This document shows, piece by piece, positions 42,801 to 49,816 of a stretch of 64,000 bases of DNA. The stretch lies in contig JAQGPJ010000103.1 in the NCBI GenBank assembly GCA_028293125.1, positions 124,001 through 188,000 on the forward strand. Direction: 5' to 3'. The DNA is from Verrucomicrobiales bacterium (GTDB taxonomy: Bacteria; Verrucomicrobiota; Verrucomicrobiia; Verrucomicrobiales; V1-33). Position numbers and translations under genes: made by a program. The notes under the pieces were generated by a model. It was not told the DNA's origin and ran no database searches. It saw only the letters and a list, made by a program, of their open reading frames with translations. Position 1 is the stretch's first letter. Each line of letters starts with the position of its first letter.

Positions 42801-45800
42801 GCCGTGTGCAGCGCCCACCAGGTCCAGGCGGTTGTCAGGATGTCCGGGGAAATATCCAGCCCGCCCCACGCCCAGCCTCCGCCCTGCTCCCGCAGCGCCA
42901 GTTCACTGACCAGTTCACGGCAGCGCGCGGTCAGCGCCTCCACCTCCGCCTTGCGTTCATCCCCCGCTTTCCGCAGGCGCTGTATCAAGGTCACCTTCGC
43001 CAGCAGTTCCGAAGCCGGCATCAGCTCCGCATTCCCTCCGGAGGATGCAGCCGCCAAAGCGGCGAGCAGATCGCCGGGGGTGCGGAAAATACGGCCCGCC
43101 GCATACTTCAAGGGCTCCGCCGGCACGCCGGGCGCGGAAAGCCCGAAGACACTGTTTCCGGACAGCACGCCGCCGGCGGTTGTCACTTTGGCGGAGGATC
43201 CCAGGTAAGGAACACTACTGTCAGGTTTTTCGGCAGCCGGGGCCCAGGCCGCCAGCAGCTGGCCGTCGGCTGATTCCAGCCGGATGCCGGTGGCCCCTCC
43301 CTCAATGCTGGTCTCCATCGGGAAAAGCATGCGGAGATTTGCCTTCTCCAGCTTGATCTCCGTCTGGCAGCGGGTGCGCCCGGTTCCGGTCACTTTCAGA
43401 GTTCCCTCCAGCCCCGAAGGATTGGTCACCACCAGCAGCGCGGAGGCGGCCTCGGGCTTGATCACCCTCAGCCCAAGGGGATGCCTGATCTCCACCGGCA
43501 GGGAAGCTTGGGTGACGCCCGACTGCGGTGTCCACACTTGGACCACCGCCTGCCATTGCCCATCCGGCAGTTCACCCGCATGGAAAGCCCCCGCCTCCCG
43601 CTCCGCCGTTCTCCAGGCGGGAGCGGCGGTCAACGCGCCCGCAGCCCCTTCCGTATCCGCTCCGCCGCCGGCCTTGCTGCTGAACAGAACCGCCAGCGGC
43701 ATCCTCAAAGGAGTTCCCACGGTTCCGGGCTCAGCGAATATTTCTCCGGCTCCGCCGGAGGCCGCATCCGGAATGGCCGGCAGGATAATCGACTGAACGA
43801 AGCTGTCGGCGGCGCGCCTCACCCCCGTGGCGAACAGCAGCAGTCCAGCACTGCGGGAGGAGGGACTCCCTTGCTGGACGAAACAGTTGAGGTCTGTAAA
43901 GACTTTATTGTCAGTGAGGAGAACCGAATTGGAGCGGTTGAGGTCGGACTCCAGTCCCTGCACCGCTATCAGCCGCAACTGATCATTCGCGGCAACCTCG
44001 ACCGCACCCGCGGGGACGCCCGTGGCCGGCTCGACCTTGACGGAGGTTCCAGGAAACATCAGATCCGCGCTGGTGTGGATGGCCAGCCGCAGGTCACGGG
44101 GTTTCAACAGTGGCAGCAGCTCCTGCCTGGCGGTTCCGGGGGCGACGGAGGTGCCGGAAAAATCCGCCTCGGGATCCGGCGAGGTCCGGATCATGCCATG
44201 CAGCACCGTGGCCGCCACCGGCTTGCCGTCCATTCCCGTGACCTCCACCGCGGGGTTCCCGCCAGGGACCGCCGCCGGCTTCAGCGCCACATTCAGGCTC
44301 CGCCGCACTTGGAGGCCCACGGAGGCGGCGCAGAGCCGCCGGCCATCCAGCGCCGTGGCCGTCACTTGGAAATTCGGCGCATGGGCAGCGGTGACCGGCA
44401 GCGGCAGATCCGTCAGGCCCTGCGGCACGGAGAGCAGCTGATGACTCAGAAAGCGGTCCGCGGAGGCGGTGACGAGCACGTGGTTGAAGGGCTTGAGCGA
44501 CTGCAGCCTCAGCACGGCGGTGGAGCCCTCATTCACCGTGGCGGCGGACGCGAACAGACGGAGCGCGTGGGGATCCGCGCCGCCGGAGGCGTAAAACGGT
44601 TTTTGAACGGCCACCTTGCCGTCCGGAAACGCGAAGCGCACCTCATAATGTCCTCCGTCCCCGATTTTGAAGGTGCTGACCGCCTCCCCTGTGATTTCAT
44701 CGACGGTCAGTTCCTGAGACTCCACCTTCTCTTCAGCGGTCGGAGGCGGAGTGTAGCTGATCCATGGCACCCCCTCCAGAACCCGCGAGGGTGGTGGAGC
44801 CGTATAGCGGAACAAAGTGGCCGTGACGGGCCGGGCGGCGGCCCTGCCGTCATAACCGAGGGCGCGGATCTTGGCGGTCATGGCACCGCCGGCGGGCACT
44901 GTTTCCGGAGCCTGAAAGATCATGATATTGCCTTCCACGGTGGTGACCTGGAGGTTGCCGGTCACCGGCTGGGCCGAAGGCTGTTTGGGCAGGCGGACGG
45001 TCACCGACTCCATGCGCCACGGGGTTTCCGTGCCGGAGGTGGCCTGCACCTCAAACTGCAGCACGCCGGCGGCATCCGTCTCCGCCCGTCCGGTGTGGCC
45101 ATCGGGAAAGGTGATCTCCACCTCCTCGCCGGCCAGGGGCAGCCCCCAAGGCCAGTCCGCCATCAGGGTGGCCTGCACTTTGGCGCCGGGCCTGGCGACA
45201 GGCGCGGCGAGCTTCAGCAGCAGTCTGGGCGTATGGTCCGCCGAGGCCTCCATCACGGGAAATTCGGCACTGATCAGCACTTGTTCGTCCGTCGCCAGCA
45301 GCTGTGCCTTGTAGCCGCCCGCAGGGGCGTTGGAGGGGATTTTAAACTGTCCCCGCACGGTGCCGTCTGCCTCCCATGAGACCGGCTGCGCCAGCACCAG
45401 ACGGTTGTCAGGCGCGAGAATGCGCAGGGTGGCGGCCCCGGCCGCCGGCTTCATGGCTCCCTCTTTGCGCTCCCGGCGCAGCATGAGAAAGCCCGCCGTC
45501 TGGCCGGGGAAATACTCAGGGCGGTCAAAGACGGAGTGCACGGCGTAATCCGGCTGCTCCGTGACGGTCAGGCCGGTCAGATCCAGCCCGGACACCATGG
45601 CTCCCTGGGAAGTCAGGACAAAAGCCCGCACGGTGTCCGGCAGAGCTTCGTGGGGCAGCAGGAAAACACCGTCGTCCCCGGTTTTGCCGTTGGCGATGAT
45701 GCTTTTGCCATCGCTCACCAGCACACTGGCCCCGGCGGCGGGTTTGTTTTCACGGGCGTTGAGGGCCAGCACCAGCAGGCCGCCCCGCGTGGCCTCGGTG

Positions 45801-47965
45801 ATGAGTTCGATATCACTGCGCACCACCAGCGTGGTGGCCTGCCAGTCGTCGCCCTCCACCCGCACCACGCAGGCCCCGGCGGCGTTGTCAGGAAAGGGGA
45901 TGTCAATTTTCTGCTGGAGGCTGCGCCACTGCTCATAACCGCCGATCTCCACCTCCCACGTTTTTTCAGGGGCGATGAGATCCACGTCCAGCTTCTCCAG
46001 CCCGTCGAGGCGGTGGGCGCTGCGCAGCCAGGCCCCAAGGTCGAGGGCGTAGCGGCTCACTTTCACCTTTTTGATATTCCGCACACTCAGCGCCAGGTGC
46101 GGCACCTCATTGGTGCGGAAAACACGGGGCGCGGAGATGGCCAGGGACTTCTCCTCCAGAATCGCGGCCCGCTGTTTGGCCAGGGGCGCCCACTGCCCCC
46201 AGGTCAGCCGGCGGAAAGCGGCGAGCCCCTCCTCAGTCCGGTCCAGCTTGTCTGTCAGGATGAGGGCGGTGTTGTAAAGCGCCAGCGAGGCCTCATCCGA
46301 GTCCGGATACTTCGCGATAAGCCGCGACCACTGCTCAATGGCGCTGCGGAAGAGATCCAGCGTGGCGGCGGCGGGCAACGGGCCATCCAGGGTTTTGACG
46401 CGGTCATCCAGCTCCCTCACCTGGGCGGCGGCGTAGGGGGTCTGTCCATAAATGAACAGAATCTGCCGGGCGCGTCCATCCAGAGGGTATTGGGTCAGGA
46501 AGGCGTCCAGCCTCTCCCGCGCCTGCTTTGCATCCCCGGCCGCCACCGCCTCCAAGCTGATCTGAAATTCCGCATCGATGATCCGCTGCTGGGCCTCCGC
46601 CCACTGGCCTCCGTTGGGATGGTTCACCGTGTAGGCGCGCCAGCGGGCGATGGCGGACTCAAACTTTTTCCGGTCAAATTCGGTCTGCGCGGTTTTGAAT
46701 AGCGTTTCCTGCCTCCGGCGGCTGAGCGTATCGGCAGGGGAAAGACCACTGGCCGGATCCGGCGCGGCATTCGCAGGCAGCCGGGGATCAAACTGATAGT
46801 TTTTCCCGTCAATAAAATCAGCGAACGCCGCCAGCGCCTCATCCGTGCGGCCCAGCGCCAGCAGGTCCTGCCCAATCAGCCGCGACGCCTCCGGAGCCTG
46901 GGTGTCCGCGGGCCACGCGGCGAGAAAAGCCTGCAGGGCATCAATATGACGGGGGAAATCGGTGGATGAGGATGCCGCCACCTGCCTGATTTGCTGGACT
47001 TGCTGGTTGTAGGCCGGCGGCGGAAGGAGGCTATTAGCCCGATGCGAAGGTATGGTGTTGGCACTGTTGGCCTCCCCCTCCGGAACGGACTGGAACTGAT
47101 CGGCATACATCGCCGGTCCTCCGATGATCTGGCAGCGCAGCCAGGCGGCCGAAGCCATCATTCCGGGTTCCGGAGCCGGCTGCAGCGCCAGCAGAGAATC
47201 CACGGTTTTCAGCGCCGGCCCCCAGTCCGGACGCGACATCAGGCACTGCGTCAGCCGCAAACGGGCTTCGGGGATGTGCCTGCCGGGCTGGATGAAGCGT
47301 TTCGCGCCGCGGGGTTTCTCCACTGCCGGGCCGGCGTCGCCACGGGCTCCTTGGGCGTCCGGCGAGCCCGGCCGGCCCACCCCTGCGGGAATCCAGTCCC
47401 GGTCGAACTGGATCAGGTAATCATTCAGCACCGCTAGGGCATTCTCCGCCTGGCCCAGTTTCTGAAGCGTGACCGCCAGCTTGAAAAGCGTGGCCTCCGT
47501 GAAGTCCGGCGTCTGGAACTCCACCTCCAGCGCCCGGCGGTACAGCAGGGCGGCGGCCGCGGGATTGGCCGGTGGAACGTCAATTTCGCCGGGAGCGGGA
47601 ACACGCGCCAGTTCATCGCCGAATTCCGCAAGCCGGCCTGCCAGTCCATCCTTCCGCGCAGAGGCAAGAGCCTGCGCGGCCTCCCCCGCCAGAAGGGTCT
47701 CCGCCTCCGCGAATTTCTTCTGATCGGACAGCGCCTGCGCTTTCAGAAACCGGGCCTTGCGGGCCCATCGGGAATCCGCCGGCACGGCTTCAGCAGCCGT
47801 CACCGCCTCCGCCGCTTTCCCATCCGCCAGACTGGCCGCCGCCTGCCCGTACTGGCGCGCCCGGAGCTGATCCTCGGCCTCCCCCAGGGCGTCGGCTTTC
47901 AGGGAGGGCATAAAACCTGCAGCCAGGGGGATCAGCAGAACCGGGAAAAACAGGGAAGGTTTCAT
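39830..47965 (-). CDS. Giant exported TPR/alpha-2-macroglobulin-like protein, thioester lost
   Basis: A 2,711-residue exported protein with a signal peptide (MKPSLFFPVLLIPLAAGFM). Order of parts: TPR-like helical repeats (about 25-620); an MG domain opening RNIKKVKVSRYALDLGAWL (about 630); a run of MG/Ig domains with the A2M bait-like region; a helical thioester-like domain (about 1620-1950, with GGGWAWGGLDISPDILTTAW); a receptor-binding-like beta domain (about 1990-2120); a second TPR block (about 2130-2440); and a final MG domain opening RNVKEVSLQIYKVDLMKLY (about 2465). The thioester motif position YxxGCxEQ reads YAAGRIFRT (R1625-R1628), so the protein cannot form a covalent trap. Bacterial A2M proteins guard the periplasm against proteases; this thioester-less version would act by binding or by some other role. 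It is 8.1 kb, the largest gene here. Confidence 0.88.
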   Translation of the reverse strand: MKPSLFFPVLLIPLAAGFMPSLKADALGEAEDQLRARQYGQAAASLADGKAAEAVTAAEAVPADSRWARKARFLKAQALSDQKKFAEAETLLAGEAAQALASARKDGLAGRLAEFGDELARVPAPGEIDVPPANPAAAALLYRRALEVEFQTPDFTEATLFKLAVTLQKLGQAENALAVLNDYLIQFDRDWIPAGVGRPGSPDAQGARGDAGPAVEKPRGAKRFIQPGRHIPEARLRLTQCLMSRPDWGPALKTVDSLLALQPAPEPGMMASAAWLRCQIIGGPAMYADQFQSVPEGEANSANTIPSHRANSLLPPPAYNQQVQQIRQVAASSSTDFPRHIDALQAFLAAWPADTQAPEASRLIGQDLLALGRTDEALAAFADFIDGKNYQFDPRLPANAAPDPASGLSPADTLSRRRQETLFKTAQTEFDRKKFESAIARWRAYTVNHPNGGQWAEAQQRIIDAEFQISLEAVAAGDAKQARERLDAFLTQYPLDGRARQILFIYGQTPYAAAQVRELDDRVKTLDGPLPAAATLDLFRSAIEQWSRLIAKYPDSDEASLALYNTALILTDKLDRTEEGLAAFRRLTWGQWAPLAKQRAAILEEKSLAISAPRVFRTNEVPHLALSVRNIKKVKVSRYALDLGAWLRSAHRLDGLEKLDVDLIAPEKTWEVEIGGYEQWRSLQQKIDIPFPDNAAGACVVRVEGDDWQATTLVVRSDIELITEATRGGLLVLALNARENKPAAGASVLVSDGKSIIANGKTGDDGVFLLPHEALPDTVRAFVLTSQGAMVSGLDLTGLTVTEQPDYAVHSVFDRPEYFPGQTAGFLMLRRERKEGAMKPAAGAATLRILAPDNRLVLAQPVSWEADGTVRGQFKIPSNAPAGGYKAQLLATDEQVLISAEFPVMEASADHTPRLLLKLAAPVARPGAKVQATLMADWPWGLPLAGEEVEITFPDGHTGRAETDAAGVLQFEVQATSGTETPWRMESVTVRLPKQPSAQPVTGNLQVTTVEGNIMIFQAPETVPAGGAMTAKIRALGYDGRAAARPVTATLFRYTAPPPSRVLEGVPWISYTPPPTAEEKVESQELTVDEITGEAVSTFKIGDGGHYEVRFAFPDGKVAVQKPFYASGGADPHALRLFASAATVNEGSTAVLRLQSLKPFNHVLVTASADRFLSHQLLSVPQGLTDLPLPVTAAHAPNFQVTATALDGRRLCAASVGLQVRRSLNVALKPAAVPGGNPAVEVTGMDGKPVAATVLHGMIRTSPDPEADFSGTSVAPGTARQELLPLLKPRDLRLAIHTSADLMFPGTSVKVEPATGVPAGAVEVAANDQLRLIAVQGLESDLNRSNSVLLTDNKVFTDLNCFVQQGSPSSRSAGLLLFATGVRRAADSFVQSIILPAIPDAASGGAGEIFAEPGTVGTPLRMPLAVLFSSKAGGGADTEGAAGALTAAPAWRTAEREAGAFHAGELPDGQWQAVVQVWTPQSGVTQASLPVEIRHPLGLRVIKPEAASALLVVTNPSGLEGTLKVTGTGRTRCQTEIKLEKANLRMLFPMETSIEGGATGIRLESADGQLLAAWAPAAEKPDSSVPYLGSSAKVTTAGGVLSGNSVFGLSAPGVPAEPLKYAAGRIFRTPGDLLAALAAASSGGNAELMPASELLAKVTLIQRLRKAGDERKAEVEALTARCRELVSELALREQGGGWAWGGLDISPDILTTAWTWWALHTAKQAGITVSDKLQDRVGKFLTASYAGIPVDDYERKAAVLQAMAAAGQADYANAAPLLRVRDKLSDSALAFLTAALVRMDRPEEARQLLKTLEDRAVRGKTGSTLETASWQGSIRIVRLGEPELVAAMVLWSAARLDPASATGAAAVNSLLSSRLMSPDARLLSAGPVAVALDAWFTGGNDWTEPGDAQFSTAQGPLDQNGNPDRVALPVAEGVNGLTVQPKDGKRVIVSLVLASVPKELSDPKPWANPEFASRRYLHLPLWHSGTELNAASTSPVKTAETGQILNVEVRLRENDLEATRHPQYLIWEEPIPACFALVPDSLEGNWNRVDIFPDRIRLVYGPGVIEPLKYRIVALAPGVSTLAPSILSDAYDLAKYRPGVPASLTVLAPGGKSPDPYEMNQAEHFELARLTFEGGNPAECLKHLDALAPSARRADFEKDLTRMRLWLLTDTPDGDAAQIVQAFETLNERHPSLLIPFDRILRVGRAYQKIGEHERGANVFSAAVEANFLSDSGISAALEDRGDYAGSVDFQEALWFDSPDSEDARGALFALSQGLFRNAANAEGVSVRRGQKKLEKNALLERSRDLLNRFITLYPADALADDAAFSLTNAFFALKDYAAVTAAAESAGKRWPDSPFASQFQYMAALGHFWQFHYAEALAAAAPVANGGSRDRDLARYITGQIYHAEGKPAEAVDWYRKVKAKYPDAADALAAFEEKKINVPEITTLTPGQEVRISVGHRNVKEVSLQIYKVDLMKLYLREKNLSRVTSVNLAGIAPEASVPVDTAQAAPWTDLHTDAVLPLKEEGAYLVIARGDDLFTSGLVLITGLKLDVREDAGAGSVRVNVLGAADGKFVAGAEVKAIASGVTGIQSGQTDPRGIFEASGLSGTATVIVRQGDNRYAFHRGTVALTSPGVTPTTPASSVDPQGRMLKNVEFDPPQIPQSFGGKVLSKDAYLQNVDFYNSQIQEGNLKNWDVKRRSGGQGVQAEKALKK

Positions 47966-48149
47966 ATAGGAGGGGGGAAGCCTGAGCAGTAACTGCCAAT
48001 CCGTCAGGAACAGCTGTCCGGGGACCATTCCACCCTGACCGTATAACAGAACGGCATCTGTAAAAACAATGTAAAAAAGACTGAACAACGGACGGGACGG
48101 GCCGCTCCAAAAGAAAAAATTTCAGGCTGGGAGCGAAATTACTTTGCAA

Positions 48150-48173
48150 CACAAAGTTCTTTGTGCCACAAAG
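48150..48173 (+). promoter_or_regulatory. CACAAAG inverted repeat plus third half-site
   Basis: CACAAAG-TT-CTTTGTG is a perfect inverted repeat with a 2-nt spacer (48150-48165), followed one base later by a third copy of CACAAAG (48167-48173). It lies 56 bp before the start of the membrane protein at 48229 and 185 bp before the divergent macroglobulin gene. Operator identity is inferred; no regulator is matched. Confidence 0.5.
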
Positions 48174-48228
48174 TGTAAGCTGGAAAATTTTCTACGGCAA
48201 CCGACGTTTGAAAGCTACCTTGTTTTAC

Positions 48229-48939
48229 ATGCAACCATCTCTATTTCATCAGGCTCTGCGCGAGCTGCCAGTCCTGTGCCAAGGACGGACCGAGAGACTG
48301 GGAGAGTGGCTGGCGAACCCCACCGGAGCCCGTCTGGCAGCCTGCGCCGTGGCCATCGCCGCCGGCGGGGCGGCCTATGGGTTCACGCTGGGACTGTGGC
48401 GCGCGCCCCTCATGGGGGGCTATGTGGCGCTGAAGCTGCCGCTGCTGCTGGGCCTGACCCTGCTGACCAACGGGCTGATGAACGGCATGCTGGCGCAGGT
48501 GCTGGGAAGCGGTCTGAGTTTCCGCCAGACGGTGATGGCCATGCTGATGAGCTTCACGACTTTCGCGCTGATCACGGGAGCCCTGAGTCCCGTGGCGCTG
48601 GCTTTGGTGTGGAATGCCGCCGGACCTGGTGAGCCCGGCGGCAGTGTGGCCTACCGCGTGATCCTGCTGACCCAGACGGCGGTCATCGCCTTCGCGGGCA
48701 TCACGGCGCACCGGCGGTTCTGGCCGGTGCTGCGGGCGGCCTCGGCCTCGCCACGGGCCGGGACGCTGGTGTTCCTGACGTGGCTGGCGGGCAATCTTTT
48801 TGTGGGCGCGCAGCTGTCCTGGAACCTGCGGCCCTTCTTCGGCCAGCCCGCACGGCCCGTGGAGCTGTTCCGCGCCGACTGGAACCGCAGCAGCTTCTAC
48901 GAGTCCATTTACAAAAACCTGACCAGCTTTCTTCCCTGA
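48229..48939 (+). CDS. Polytopic membrane protein of unknown function, paralogue A
   Basis: A 236-residue protein with about six hydrophobic segments. The N-terminal 40 residues are soluble (MQPSLFHQALRELPVLCQGR). It has helices such as VALKLPLLLGLTLLTNGLMN and a final amphipathic domain ending LSWNLRPFFGQPARPVELFR. The ATG at 48229 is preferred to upstream starts that would run through the operator-like repeats. It is clearly related to the following gene: both place an R-P-x-x-G motif (RPFFG / RPLLG) directly after the last helix, followed by a polar tail of about 25-30 residues rich in F and N/E. No named family is recognised. Confidence 0.72.
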   Translation: MQPSLFHQALRELPVLCQGRTERLGEWLANPTGARLAACAVAIAAGGAAYGFTLGLWRAPLMGGYVALKLPLLLGLTLLTNGLMNGMLAQVLGSGLSFRQTVMAMLMSFTTFALITGALSPVALALVWNAAGPGEPGGSVAYRVILLTQTAVIAFAGITAHRRFWPVLRAASASPRAGTLVFLTWLAGNLFVGAQLSWNLRPFFGQPARPVELFRADWNRSSFYESIYKNLTSFLP

Positions 48940-48997
48940 CCGGGCCGCGCGCCGGACCCTCTGACTTATCCCCATCATTCACCCGCATCCATCTGTT

Positions 48998-49735
48998 ATG
49001 AACGATATTTCCTCACCACCGCCCCCCATGCCCGGCCCCCGGCCCATTCCCTCCAAGGCGCAGCCCCGCGTTATGATCCTCGAGCCCATGGACCGAACTC
49101 CCGGGCTCGCGGCCACCATGGAGGCGCTGCTGAAACGGCCGGGATCGGCGGTCAGGGAATTCGCCGAGGGCCTGCGGGCCGGCAAACTGAGTGCCAGCCT
49201 GACGACGGTCATCCTGGGCGGCCTCGCCTTGTTCGGGCTCACGGCGGTGGGATTCTCCAGCGGCGGGCAATGGTGGGCGACCCCTTTGAAGATGATATCC
49301 GGTCTGGCCCTGTCCACGGCCCTGTGCCTGCCAAGTTTCTATATCTTCTCCTGCCTTTCAGGACTGGAAATCTCCTTCCGGGCCTCTGTGGGACTGCTGA
49401 TGACAGCCCTGGGGCTGACCGGGCTGCTGTTGGCGGGTTTCACTCCAGTGGTCTGGGTTTTTAGCCAGAGCACCGGATCGCTGGTGTTTCTGGGAGGCAT
49501 CCTGCTGGCGGGGTGGCTGGTGGCGTTGTTTTTCGGGATGAAGCTGCTGACCTCGGGAGCCCGCGCCCTGGGCATGAAGGACGGCCTGCACCTGCGGATC
49601 TGGCTGGGTATCTTTGTGCTGGTCACCCTGCAGATGACCTGTGCCCTGAGGCCGCTGCTGGGAAAGGCGGACACCTTCCTGCCTAATGAGAAAAAGTTCT
49701 TCCTCCAGCACTGGGGCGAGCAGATAGGGGGATAG
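48998..49735 (+). CDS. Polytopic membrane protein of unknown function, paralogue B
   Basis: A 245-residue protein with a Pro-rich cytoplasmic or periplasmic N-terminus (ISSPPPPMPGPRPIP) and about six membrane helices from residue 70 on (SLTTVILGGLALFGLTAVGF, PLKMISGLALSTALCLPSFY). It ends MTCALRPLLGKADTFLPNEK, the same end module as paralogue A. It starts 58 bp after paralogue A on the same strand, so the two probably act together, for instance as a heteromer. The neighbouring stressosome operon converges from the right, with no functional link in sequence. Function unknown. Confidence 0.72.
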   Translation: MNDISSPPPPMPGPRPIPSKAQPRVMILEPMDRTPGLAATMEALLKRPGSAVREFAEGLRAGKLSASLTTVILGGLALFGLTAVGFSSGGQWWATPLKMISGLALSTALCLPSFYIFSCLSGLEISFRASVGLLMTALGLTGLLLAGFTPVVWVFSQSTGSLVFLGGILLAGWLVALFFGMKLLTSGARALGMKDGLHLRIWLGIFVLVTLQMTCALRPLLGKADTFLPNEKKFFLQHWGEQIGG

Positions 49736-49816
49736 CATGCCGCTTGGTGATTCCTGCCTCCAGCGCCCCCGTTTCTCTTTTTCCGGCAGATGGGTTGCCT
49801 GGGAAATCCCGGAGGA

